A DNA stretch of 40,188 nucleotides from Branchiostoma floridae. Its lineage: Eukaryota; Chordata; Leptocardii; Amphioxiformes; Branchiostomatidae. The stretch is from NCBI RefSeq assembly GCF_000003815.2, contig NW_023365785.1, positions 49,075 to 89,262 on the forward strand, given 5' to 3'. The position numbers and the translations under genes are program-made. Positions within the stretch are counted from its first letter, which is position 1. Every line of letters begins with the position of its first letter. Of the stretch, positions 17,978 to 29,000 are shown piece after piece. Below the pieces are notes generated by a model, which did not search any database, was not told where the DNA came from, and worked only from the letters and a program-made list of their open reading frames with translations.

Positions 17978-19417
17978 GTGTCCCATGGCCCATACATTAG
18001 CAATGGCACTTTTTTTTAAACACTGTAACAGTGTGTATGACGCTCAGAACGGCTCAGGAGGCCCTAAAACACACGTTTTGGGCAGAATGAGCGTGTCCCA
18101 TACATTAGCAATGGCACTTTTTTTAAACACAGTAACAGTGTGTAGGACGCTCAGAACGGCTCAGGAGGCCCTAAAACACGTACACGTTTTGGGCAGAATG
18201 AGCGTGTCCCATACATTAGCAATGGCACTTTTTTTTAAACACTGTAACAGTGTGTATGACGCTCAGAACGGCTCAGGAGGCCCTAAAACACACGTTTTGG
18301 GCAGAATTAACGTGTCCCATACATTAGCAATGACACTTTTTTTAACACCTTAACAGTGTGTATGACGCTCAGAACGGCTCAGGAGGCCCTAAAACACACG
18401 TTTTGGGCAGAATTAGCGTGTCCCATGGCCCATACATTAGCAATGGCACTTTTTTTTAAACACTGTAACAGTGTGTATGACGCTCAGAACGGCTCAGGAG
18501 GCCCTAAAATACACGTTTTGGGCANNNNNNNNNNNNNNNNNNNNNNNNNNNNNNNNNNNNNNNNNNNNNNNNNNNNNNNNNNNNNNNNNNNNNNNNNNNN
18601 NNNNNNNNNNNNNNNNNNNNNNNNAAACACTGTAACAGTGTGTATGACGCTCAGAACGGCTCAGGAGGCCCTAAAACACACGTTTTGGGCAGAATGAGCG
18701 TGTCCCATACATTAGCAATGGCACTTTTTTTAAAACACTGTAACAGTGTGTAGGACGCTCCGAACGGCTCAGAAAGCCTTAAAACACAGGTTTTAGGCGG
18801 AAAAAATGTGTCCCATACATTAGCAATGCAATTTTTTTCTGGGCACTGTAACAGTGTGTAGGACGCTCCGAACGGCTCAGAAAGCCTTAAAACACACGTT
18901 TTAGGCCAAAAAAACGTGTCCCATACATTAGCAATGCAATTTTTTTCTGGGCACTGTAACAGTGTGTAGGACGCTCCGAACGGCTCAGAAAGCCTTAAAA
19001 CACACGTTTTAGGCGGAAAAAACGTGTCCCATACATTAGCAATGCAATTTTTTTCTGGGCACTGTAACAGTGTGTAGGACGCTCCGAACGGCTCAGAAAG
19101 CCTTAAAACACACGTTTTAGGCGGAAAAAACGTGTCCCATACATTAGCAATGCAATTTTTTTCTGGGCACTGTAACAGTGTGTAGGACGCTCCGAACGGC
19201 TCAGAAAGCCTTAAAACACACGTTTTGGGCCGAAAAAAACGTGTCCCATACATTAGCAATGCAATTTTTTTCTGGGCACTGTAACAGTGGGTAGGACGCT
19301 CCGAACGGCTCAGAAAGCCTTAAAACACACGTTTTAGTCGGAAACAACGTGTCCCATACATTAGCAATGCAATTTTCTTCTGGGCACTGTCACAGTGTGT
19401 AGACGCTCCGACGCTCC
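17978..19417. repeat. 108-bp satellite in two subfamilies, each unit with two hairpins
   Basis: GTGTCCCATACATTAGCAAT or a close form starts units at 17978, 18093, 18204, 18312, 18418, then after a gap 18700, 18808, 18916, 19024, 19132, 19241 and 19349, settling to 108-109 bp. Subfamily A (to about 18720) has AGGAGGCCCTAAAACACACG and TTTTGGGCAGAAT; subfamily B has AGAAAGCCTTAAAACACACG and TTTTAGGCGGAAAA. Nearly every unit carries CACTGTAACAGTG (a 6-bp stem) and a longer stem around AAAAC-ACAC-GTTTT. Because 108 is a multiple of three, frames stay open across many units without coding meaning. Confidence 0.9.
18525..18624. other. Assembly gap (100 N)
   Basis: Run of N inside the 108-bp satellite, of nominal length, so the unit count is unknown. 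Confidence 1.
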
Positions 19418-19517
19418 NNNNNNNNNNNNNNNNNNNNNNNNNNNNNNNNNNNNNNNNNNNNNNNNNNNNNNNNNNNNNNNNNNNNNNNNNNNNNNNNNNN
19501 NNNNNNNNNNNNNNNNN
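19418..19517. other. Assembly gap (100 N)
   Basis: Run of N at the right edge of the satellite. The 5' exons of the next gene could lie here or beyond the satellites. Confidence 1.
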
Positions 19518-19646
19518 AAAGTGTGCTGCACAGTAGTGCACACAGTGAAACATTGGTTTGTTACAGTAAAAATACTTGCTATATCATCATATAGCTAATT
19601 TGGTATCAGTACCATTTAATATTATAACGTTTCCTGTCTTTCTTAG

Positions 19647-19733
19647 ATTGTAACCGAAGAGGACATCAAGTCCATGCAGGCACCTTCTAAGGACGTGGCA
19701 TTCCAGATGCTGTTTCTCGACGTCAATGGAAAG
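19647..19733 (+). CDS. Unrecognised gene, exon a
   Basis: Follows TTTCCTGTCTTTCTTAG and ends GGAAAG before GTATATC. It begins IVTEEDIKSMQ and ends FLDVNGK. It comes only 130 bp after the gap that closes the satellite block. Confidence 0.75.
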
Positions 19734-22032
19734 GTATATCTTCATGTTATCATAACGTATGTGGAAAGGGAGGTACATGCATTATTGTAATCAGTTGCGG
19801 TGTTTGTTGATTTGGCTTGTGTATCCTCAGTTTTATGTTCTGAGAGGGATAGCCTGCCAAAAAGTAAAGCGGAGATAGTATAACACATGATAGGATACTT
19901 TTGATAGGCATTTTTACTCAGTAATTTTGCCTTGGTCCAATGTTGTGAACAAACGGGGTGACTCATGGCTATACCTACACAGGCTTTTTAGGGATACACA
20001 TTTTTGGTTATGTATTTATACATCGCGCTGTTGCAGTATTATGCTTCAAATATTTTCATGGTGCAAGCTTGTATGAATACTCTGCGTTTGATAAATTCCA
20101 CGGCATAGACATACACATTGGAACTGAAGTAGAATTTGTATGAAAAAAGTGTAACGTACATGTTTGTGCATAAGGCTATAAAAATTTCATCAGTTGCACT
20201 CGCAAATAGGCTGAACACTTGATCATTTGAAAGTAATAAAAAATATTCTGAGCACCATTTTAGGATACCAACAGATTTCTGACCATTGCTTCCCCCTGTT
20301 AAACAGCTGACGGTGGACAGAATGCTGAACATGTACCAGAACTACGCGCCTCTACAGGTGGCTAAGAGAAGGATCCTGGGTACCAGATCTGTCGAGACTG
20401 CCGGACAGTACTACGGAACTCTCATGGACTTTGTAGGCAGCAAGAACTCACTCTCTGTAAGTGTATAATTCTGTGTATTATATATGCCCCAACAACCGGC
20501 CTTCTTAATAAGAAAAGCGTATTACTATATAAAGCTCGTCATGTAGTAAACAAACTACTATTCCGTAGAGATAGACGAGGCCATCTCAAGATCTTAGTAA
20601 ATGTATCGCAACAATGAAACTGAAACTAATGAGTTTTATTTCATTCTGTTCTATGAAGATTATGATTTGCTGACTTGTTTACTATATAAAAGCATAGAAT
20701 ATAGGGTTAATGACCAACCCTGAAGTGTATACGGTGCCATATTTCTAATGCATGGCCGGTTCCTATAAGGACCGAATGAAGCGACCGAGTCAGCGTACAG
20801 TTTTTGTTCGTCTGGCCCTTTTTCTTGCTGGCCGGAGTGGATTCTTTCCGTCCCTAACTTTTGAACCTTCTTACCTGTGTGGCTGGGCGATCAAATCTCA
20901 CCACAACTCCCTGCACCTGCCGTAACGTCACTGTTTGTGATCTATTAGCATGTTTTGTGAACTACACGCCATTTTGTGGCTCTTGTTCCCAGAGTTGTGA
21001 GGATTCCTCTATTCATTAATTTCAGTGTGGCGCGAAGAATTAAATTTAGATAAGGCGTTATTTCTCTTTTGTTTCATCTATAGATCTGATTTTCCTTCTC
21101 TGTTAAGTATACAATTATGTATACCACTGCTTTACTTTGTCTGCAATTAGCTCTCGGGCATGAATTCGCAATAAAGATTATCATTATTAGTGGTCGAGAA
21201 TATACTGGGAAGTAGACCTGTTCATATGTTTATGAATTTTCATGAACATCCCATGACTCTAAAGGTCAAACATTTCCGTAATTGTTAACGTTACAATTTT
21301 TTTAAAATTTGTTCAGGAGAAGGACATAGACCGATGTATCGGGGTGGACGTGGACTATCTCTCTACCATGGACTTTGACATGGCTCCTACGGACATGGAG
21401 TTCCTCATGACTGTAAGTACTATATTCAGTTTCATTTCATAAATGTAGATCTGCTATTAGTGCATTTATTCTTAAAGAAAATCTACGATCAAAATTGCAT
21501 CTGCATTTGCTGAAAGATTTCATGGGGCATGGGACCGATTCTTTGGTTTCAACTTGAAATGGAAATAAAATCCAACCACATCCCTAGATAACGACCTTTG
21601 TTATCATCTCAAGGTTATTGTTCAAGTATCAATTTTCATTTGACAAACGCGGATGTATCAAAACTTAGTCCTCTCGTTCAGTTGATCTGAATGTGATACT
21701 CGTGCAATAACGGCCTTACAATTTCATAGTGTTGTTTTCTGTAGCACACATACTATTTCATGTACAATACAATTTCTTGAAATCAAAAAGGTACGATCAT
21801 CTCATGTATTTTTCATGCATCTAAATTATATAACGATGCTATTAGATAGCTACTATAATTGTAGAAAATATACAATGTTTTCAAAAGCGTAGGAGAGAAT
21901 GGCAACTAAGAGTTTCCCTTATTTTGTGCAAATTTACAGCAAGGAGCAACTGCGGCTACTGCCTTCATCATGGAGTTTGCGGAGGATAAAGAGCTAAAGA
22001 GCAGGGACCAGCCTCCTCCTCCTCCTCTGTGA
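19647..22032 (+). CDS. Unrecognised spliced gene, last four exons (5' partial)
   Basis: Four exons join in one frame and encode 141 residues: 19647-19733 (29 codons), 20307-20456 (50), 21317-21412 (32) and 21940-22032 (30 plus TGA). Acceptors CTTAG, AACAG, TTCAG and TACAG and donors GTATAT, GTAAGT and GTAAGT are good, and every intron is phase 0. The first exon opens after an acceptor, so the start codon lies upstream, beyond the gap at 19418 or past the satellites. The protein is acidic. It contains FLDVNGKLTVDRMLNMY and, near the end, MEFAEDKELKSRD before a five-proline run. No signal peptide, membrane segment or catalytic motif is visible. I do not recognise the family. A weak EF-hand-like look in the first pattern is not enough to call one. 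Confidence 0.75.
20307..20456 (+). CDS. Unrecognised gene, exon b
   Basis: Follows CCCCCTGTTAAACAG and ends CTCTCT before GTAAGTG. It encodes 50 residues, basic in the middle (VAKRRILGTRS), with TAGQYYGTLMDFVGS towards the end. Confidence 0.8.
20560..21190 (+). repeat. Probable LINE 3' end inside intron 2
   Basis: The stretch closes with CTGCAATTAGCTCTCGGGCA, TGAATTCGCAATAAAG and an ATTATCATTATTA tract (21143-21190), close to the LINE tail at 7480-7531. The body has no readable reverse transcriptase. The 5' limit is a guess. Confidence 0.4.
21317..21412 (+). CDS. Unrecognised gene, exon c
   Basis: Follows AATTTGTTCAG and ends CATGACT before GTAAGTA. It encodes 32 strongly acidic residues (EKDIDRCIGVDVDYL, then methionine-rich DMAPTDMEFLMT). 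Confidence 0.8.
21940..22032 (+). CDS. Unrecognised gene, last exon
   Basis: Follows TGCAAATTTACAG and ends in TGA at 22030-22032. It starts QGATAATAFIMEFAED and ends PPPPPL. A five-CCT run makes the polyproline tail length-unstable. Confidence 0.8.
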   Translation, partial: QGATAATAFIMEFAEDKELKSRDQPPPPPL

Positions 22033-24564
22033 TACTCATATTCATTACACAATGCCGAATCCTGTAATGCCAGAGATGGAGAGTTCCGTTCAAAACACGT
22101 CGTTACAATGAATCATGTCAAAATCTTGAGAAAATGAGATGCGCAAAATTAATTTTGTACCAGTGTTGAATTTGTAATCATCCCTTGTCCTAAATTTTCA
22201 CTATAACAGTATGTAGAAGAACGACAATGTTAACGATATGAAGAATATGGCCAGTTATGGATCGTATTTGAGAATTTGCTGTGGTAGTGGGAGGGAGTAG
22301 GTGTGTTTTGTTCCCGTAATATTCATTCCTGCATAAATATCTATTTTTAACTTTGATAAAGGCCGCTTGTTTGATGTCGATATTGGTAAGGCTACTCGTA
22401 CAGAAATTGTGGATTTGTATCTTACGTCTTCCGGTTTAGTAACAAGGTACAGTCGAATTTCGTCTCCAAATGGCCAGTGAAAATGAATGGTGACAGAGGA
22501 TGGTTGTAGACAAGTAGACAAGGGGTTCTTAACTATGCAAGAGTGAATGGAACTGTGTGATTTTATGGCTTAATGCCAATGTTCATAATTTATCTACATG
22601 TATTTTAGAATAGAAAAAATGTCATGTCATAATCGGGTTCAGTTTACGTGTTGGTAGCTGTCTTTGTCAAAGTATTTTAGTCCTCTTGTTTTATCCACTT
22701 ACTATTTTGTCAATGTTTAGACATAAGTTGGTATGTTGAGGTGGTTGAGGGATGAAGGCAAATGCAGCTGGGAGGGAGTAATAAATAGATTTTATGCAAA
22801 ACCAAGTCATTGTTCTGATTTACTTCTTCTATACAGATAAACCTAAAAACACCTTTTTTTCTAAACTAGCACAAGTGTCAGTGACTGAATTACACATTTC
22901 ATGACAACAATTTTAAAGTTATAGTATTATCTGTTATTGCCTGCTCTGAGTTGATCCTTTGAGAACAAGACTATCTTACTCCACTGAAAGATAACTAAAT
23001 TGATGAAACATACACATATGTCAACGTAATTGACTACTTTTTATTGCCTTTCATGACACAACGGCAGGGGTCTTCAAAAATTGTATCATGATGACATTTT
23101 TTTTCATTATGACAAATTATACAATCAACGAAATTATGTTGTACATTTAGACGCTTATACAACATGTTATAAACAGATGTTTTGCTATTGTTCCTTTATC
23201 ATCAAGTTTTTACTAAAAGATCCAACCTTGAATTGTCGTCATTGAATAAAATTGATCTTTTCTCCAAAATCTTTTTCCAACATGCATTTTTTCTCGGATT
23301 TTTGCTATTGTCTTGTTGGCATCTGTGTTCGAAAATCCTTTAATCTTTTTTTTTTTTACTTTTATTCCGATTTCTCCAAGAAACAAGATAGTAGGTAAGC
23401 ATTTTCGTTTTGTCATTGTAACAGTCAACTCTTGTGTGCACGTACTATTGAACAGTTGGGTCACCTCTCCATCTGTATGAAGAATGGCTTTATAACCTGA
23501 ACATGATTTTTGAGTGAGTAACTTGAAATGAACAAACTACACAAAATCAATGTCTTAACCATAATGTTATTCCTTTGGAATACGTAGAAGATTTTTGGTT
23601 GCAAAATGTTGCCGCCCGAGTGAAAACCTAAAGGGGGCGTAACGTTGATACTAAAATTTGATACAAAATGTCATACGCCATCATTGTAATTTCATTCTAC
23701 AGCAAGCTTTAGTTGCTATAGTCAAAACACAAGAAAAAATCAGCACGTTTTTACTTATGACTTAATCATTCTAAGGCGTCCCTTGATACAAGTAGCAAAC
23801 TTGAAATTCAAGAAAGTTCCAGAATGTTTATGAAGTCCCCTTGTTTTGGGAATCAGCTATATTAATGTTGAATACAGAACTTCCAATCTACGTTTCATTA
23901 TGTCATTGCATTCATGCATGATACTGGATGGAAACCGTTCAAGTTTGCTTCACGTCATTTAAAAGTAGTAGCACACTGATTCCTACTTACTTTTCCAAAC
24001 CTGCAAAATTTAGACATCAATTGATGTTGCATTTAGTATCATCTTTATCGACGCAACAAAAGTACCGAGACTTTCGTAATGTCTTCCACATCAAAACATA
24101 CAAACTAAACAAGGGGATAAGCCAGCAAACATCACAAGTAGCCGACTGACTTTAAGCAAAAATACAAGTATAATGCAAGTCTACTTTCTCTTGACTACTA
24201 CTAAAACTCTCTACAAACACTGATTGTTTTTCTACTGGTCAAAAGTCTTTTTGTCTTTTTAAAGTCATAATACTTTTTTTTACAATTCATTACATATTTG
24301 CAGGACAAGAAAGTATAGCTTATGTCAGTGTATAAATACCAAAATATGGATGAATAAACATTCTACATGTGAAACTTGTATGGTAAGTCGTTTCGTGTAG
24401 AGAAAAGTTATAAATACATTGTCCCAGGTACCCTCAAATATTTTTATTTTTTACTTAATAGTCGCCACACAACAAGACCTGAAGGTAATTTCAAGTTGTG
24501 ACCTGAAGGCCACTCCAAGGTTACGGATTTGATTGTAACTGTAACAGCATCCCTTTGCCTTATA
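22033..24564 (+). other. Probable 3' UTR and downstream non-coding sequence
   Basis: Candidate polyadenylation signals AATAAA lie at 22780-22785 and 24353-24358; the first gives a UTR of about 0.75 kb. The rest is AT-rich. Frames at 22255-22521 (-), 23213-23464 (-) and 23928-24149 (+) lack splice or homology support. Confidence 0.4.
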
Positions 24565-24801
24565 CCCCCTTTCACCTAGGACGGCGCTCTCGCCGCGCTC
24601 TCTCTGCGACCTACAATTTGACACATCGTTAAACGAATTGTATCAGTAAACGAATCTTGTTACACTTTGTGTGTTTTGTTGTCTTCTCAATCACACTTTT
24701 ACGTTTTGTATGATATACCCAGTGTGAAAGCGAAGGTTTCACATATGTTATTTAGGTCGCAGTGAGAGCGCAGCACGATCGCCGTCCTAGTGGAAAGGGG
24801 G
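24565..24801. mobile_element. 237-bp MITE, CCCCCTTTCACCTAGGACGG ends
   Basis: The left arm CCCCCTTTCACCTAGGACGG, then CGCGCTCTCTCTGCGACCT, pairs with the right arm AGGTCGCAGTGAGAGCGC, then CCGTCCTAGTGGAAAGGGGG. CCTTA occurs just outside both ends but is offset by two bases on the left, so I do not call a target duplication. Confidence 0.75.
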
Positions 24802-25339
24802 CCTTAGGTCAGAAACATCATGATTGAGACCAGCTCACTGTGAGGAAGGACTAACTGACCCAATGGGCGAAGACTGCTCGGGAAATTCCCTATACCATTT
24901 AAGCCACCAGAATGGTTTGATCCACTTACACCAGGAAGGTCCCTTGATCTCTTCGATAAGACGGTTACATCTAAACAGTTCCACAATAATTACTGGCACT
25001 TAAAGGTTTTAAAACAACTTCCATCAAGTTTCAATATACCTGGCTTCTTATTGACTCCTCGATACTCATCTTCTATTTTAAAAGAGTTTTATATCTCCTA
25101 CGAAATAGATGAGAGATTCTACAAAAAACGTTCACCATCTTTCATTCAACTTCCAATCCAAACTAAGTTCTTATTTCACTGTACAAAACCACATATAGTT
25201 TCTCTGTGAAAACATCACTTGATACAAAAGACATGCAAATTATTTGAAAAGTACACCAACTTTCAACCCAGCCAAAAAAGGATCAGAGGCCTTTGCCATC
25301 AACGAATAAGTTTGAAAATGTTAAAAGTTAGCTGAAAGT
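24802..25339. other. No recognisable gene
   Basis: A 60-codon minus-strand frame at 24804-24986 has no splice or homology support. The rest is AT-rich. Confidence 0.4.
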
Positions 25340-25344
25340 CTTTC

Positions 25345-25583
25345 ATGCATGCACCAAATGGTGCATCGGGCGGCGCCCATAGTCATTTCTACAGTCCTTG
25401 GACTACGCAGATTTCTGCAATCACTACGTCAAGGGTCCAATGGCCTGTGTGTTCAATTACCATACTCCAAGCGTCAAGCAGGTTAAGCAACATGTACCAT
25501 TTTTTAAAAGTCTTTCGTCGACCGGGGATCGAACTCACGACCTAACGAATGCAAGGCTCTCTACCCACTGCCCAATGCACCTT
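25345..25583 (-). repeat. tRNA-derived SINE
   Basis: On the minus strand it starts GGTGCATTGGGCAGTGGGTA, an A-box-like region, then has GTCGTGAGTTCGATCCCC, a good RNA polymerase III B box. The body runs to a TGCATGCACCAAATGGTGCA inverted motif at 25345. It is a retroposed element, not a functional tRNA, since no acceptor stem closes around it. Confidence 0.6.
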
Positions 25584-25899
25584 AGACATTCTATATATAA
25601 GTCCACTAACTTTTAATCCAAACTAAATTAAATTTAGTTATTCAATCTATTATTTTCTTTACTATTCAACTTTGCCATCATCAAAGTGGTACTTAAAAGG
25701 TAATGTAGTAAGTCCACTAGCTTTTCAATCCAAACTACTTTCTTGATTCATCGAGAGAAACTGTTCTTTTCTTATTCTTAGTGTTGAAGTCAACAGTAGT
25801 CCTTATCATAATAAAACTAGAAATAAGACGTCTAACGTTCAGTTCAACCTAATTGCTTGATTAATCTATTGACAGAAAGTCGCATTTTGTGCTTATTTT

Positions 25900-26001
25900 C
25901 TATTTTTGACGCTTACAAACGTAAGGATAGTGAGACCAGCAGTGTTCGTCGTTCCACTCTCCTCTCTTCCTCTTTCTTCCAAAGATCCAATTTTTGCCGG
26001 T
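25900..26001 (-). CDS. C-type lectin gene, last exon
   Basis: Small exon of 33 codons plus TAG, after acceptor CTTTTCAACAG and in phase with the previous exon. It encodes TGKNWIF, a basic stretch RKRKR, then GEWNDEHCWSHYPYVC and KRQK. WND..C....Y.C is the closing strand of the fold with the last two conserved cysteines. Confidence 0.85.
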   Translation of the reverse strand, partial: TGKNWIFGRKRKRGEWNDEHCWSHYPYVCKRQK

Positions 26002-29000
26002 CTGTTGAAAAGTAAACATCAACGGATATGAGTGTTACGTTGTTGTTACTATATTGATAGTACTTATGTCTGCAGTTATTTCCAACCATACCACAGGATC
26101 ATTTCATAAATGGAGTTTTTATTTGTAATCAAGAACATATTTCGAATATTATGTATTGCATCTCGTCATTTGAAAATGAACACAAACTGATTTTTGAATT
26201 CATACGGAACACTCATTTCTATGGCGAGATTGACTTACGAATGAATCACTTGTAGTGTTAATTGTTTCGCACATTTTCGTATATCACACGGTTGCTAACT
26301 TGAAAACATTGATTAACTCCTCTGCAAATTCATCTAGTTTTGTCATCTGCATTGTATACGCTGTCCTGAACTCACCCGAAATAACCCATTATCAACAGAA
26401 ACACAAAGGATGGTAAAATACAGGTATGTTCTGTTCTATTTCGTCTCATTCTATTCTATTCTATTCTATTCTATTCTATTCTATTCTATTCTATTCTATT
26501 CTATTCTATTCTATTCTATTCTATTCTATAGTAGTATATTCTATTCTAAAGAGTTTACGTATGTGCTGGAAATTAAAAGTGCCTATTTTGGGACATATTA
26601 CTGATTTCCGCGTTTTTGTTACATCTGGTGGGTTTTTGGTACCAGATTATTATTTTTCTTTATTAACGTTACCTCCATGAAATGTCATGGAGGTTATATT
26701 TTCACTAGCGTTTGTGTGTCTGTCTGTCAACAAGGTAACTAAAAAATAGCTAAATGGATTGGTTTCATACTTGATGTGTTGAAGGGGTGTGATGAAAGCT
26801 GGAAATGATTACATTTTGGGCCCCCTAGCGAATGCCCTTGGTACTGCAGCGCAAATTCCGGTATGCTATCTCGTGCTTTGAACAAGCTATGGTCACGAAT
26901 TTTAACTATTTGATAGCTTTTGTGCTCAGGAATAAGTGACACAAGTTTGGGAACCCTAGTGACTAGTTTGGGGATAGCAGGGGCATTTTTGTCAAAAACT
27001 TCTGAAGTGGATAACTCAAGAAGGGAACAACGGATTTTCATGATTTTTGGTATGTAGGTACCTTACACCATGTACAAAATAAAATGATGATTATGCAAAA
27101 CAGGAGTATATTTGCATAATTAATGAGAATATTCTATCATATCAGTTTTTTCAGAGTATCTCTTGTCCCGGACATGACATGGTTTCGACATTTTAGTGGT
27201 AGATGGCTTTTAGCGTCATGACAAAGTGGGTCAAGTTTCAACCCCCTGCAATTAATTTTTGGAACTGCAGGGGCATTTTTGTCAAGACTTCCAAAGAGGA
27301 TAACTGGATTGACATCATTTTACGCATGCGGGTAGCTTGGGCAGAGATGTTCATAATGATATACATGTTATGCAAATGAGGACTTAATTTGCATAATTAA
27401 TGTGCAAATTGCATAATTTCAATAACTGTTTACAATAAATGTAACACATGTAAATTGATAGATGGAACATAAGTTGATAACAAATATGCTAATGAGGAAC
27501 TGATTTGCATAGTATAAGCAAAAAATGCAAAACCTCTTAATGATTGATGATGGGAATTGTATGTTAGTCACTGATGAACACCATGCATAATCCATGTAAA
27601 TGTGCAAGTCATTTGCATAAAATTTACAAAATCTCTCCATATTTCATGGAGGTATGAGGTCGCAGAACTCTTGTTTGATGATGTCATTATATGTGTAGGT
27701 AGGAAGTTACATTCAATAAACGCTCTTGGACTAAATGTGTTTTTGCCTTGCCGCCGGCAAGGCTTTACGCCAGCTTTCTTCCATGGATCCATGGATGGAC
27801 GGACCTGTTAACCCAGCCCTTCCAAAGCCCCTTCCAAAGGCCCTTCTTTCCTTGCCGAGTTTCATGGCTTAGTTAGACAATGGTACATTCCAGGCGAGTA
27901 TTAAAACGCTCTTCTAGACGCATGTTACTGTATGTGGTCCAGCGTAATAAATTTTTAAGCGTAGAATCTAGTCTAACTTACCAAAATAACATAAAATACG
28001 CGGCAAGGCACAGCTTTTTAAAAAAGATTTCTTGTTTGTTTAGTGCTGTCAAGTGCTGTAAACACAAAATTTGCCATCGTGTTGTCTTTGTGTTTCTGTT
28101 TGACAAACTAAAGTACCGATATTGGTGTCAGGAGTAAATCTTAAATTTTAAGCGTTGCTGCGTTCTACTTCTGTTCGACTGAACCGACCTAGCTCTTTTG
28201 CCAACACTTGTCTTGTAGTGTTCCATCAGTTATAAATACAAGCCTCGAGGCTTTGACTGCTTGGAGTATTCACTGTGCACTGAACTTCTTTATCAGATTG
28301 AAATAAAAGCAGCAAAACACAAACCTTGAAGTACATTCCAACACAATTTTCGCCCCATCCCGGCTCGCCCGGAGCCCAATTCGCGAAGGAAACTGATGGT
28401 GACCCATCTGACCATTTAAAGTCTTTACCGCTTTCACGTGATAGCCCAATCCAGACAAGGGGAATCTTGCCCTCCGGAGCTGCAATAAAAAATGTCTTGT
28501 TAAACTTATCGTTTATTTTATTTTATTTCTTTCGTTTTTGTGTATTCGTTCTGTGTGTATGCGAGTATATGTATGCGTATTTGCTTTCGTGGGGTTCATC
28601 TGAATGTACGAGCGTACTTGACGGTGAAAAGTTTCGAAAGTGTTTCGAGGGTCTAGGTTTGAGTTAATGTCTGCGTTGCATTCTGTGCCGAAAAATGGAG
28701 GAGGGGGGGGGGGGTAAGTTGCAAGACCGCGCGCCCTGGATGATTCTAAAAACTGTAACACATATTAGTTTTATAATTGGCTCGATTACTCGCAAGGTTT
28801 TCATCTTTCTGCAGTCGTATTTGCCGGAAAAATCTTCTTCATGGGTTTTATCCAATGCAAAAATGCCCGATTTTGTGGATTATTTTGACATGTAATTTTT
28901 TCGAAATTAGAGACGTTGAAGGATCGCAACTCATTTGGTCGTGTAGCTGAAGGAATATCCTCTCACCCCGTATACAGCTTATTTATTTATTTATTTATTT

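Noticed and set aside
17985-18697. Plus-strand repeat-protein-like frames
   Set aside because: Same satellite; one of them runs through a gap.
18651-19259. 202-codon open frame on the minus strand with a 36-residue period
   Set aside because: It is the 108-bp satellite read in a frame that has no stop. Other frames behave alike, and indels between units shift it. No start context or splice sites.
15850-19417. CRISPR-like or centromere call for the arrays
   Set aside because: No short repeat/unique spacer pattern, so not CRISPR. Satellite alone does not prove a centromere, and nothing else supports one.
19647-19760. EF-hand call for FLDVNGKLTVDRMLNMY
   Set aside because: The loop is too short and lacks several of the calcium-coordinating positions; similarity is only superficial.
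22255-22521. Minus-strand 88-codon frame
   Set aside because: It lies in the probable 3' UTR of the gene on the other strand and has no family motif.
24804-24986. Minus-strand 60-codon frame as a gene or exon
   Set aside because: No flanking splice signals, no recognisable motif and no neighbouring exons in phase.
25345-25583. tRNA gene on the minus strand
   Set aside because: A-box-like and B-box sequences are present, but no closed acceptor stem or anticodon arm can be drawn, and a long non-tRNA body follows. It is a SINE; so is 28979-29497.
26410-26680. SILFY-repeat frames
   Set aside because: Translation of the ATTCT microsatellite.
28326-28667. 113-codon plus-strand frame
   Set aside because: It is the shadow of the lectin exon on the minus strand, continued into the intron.
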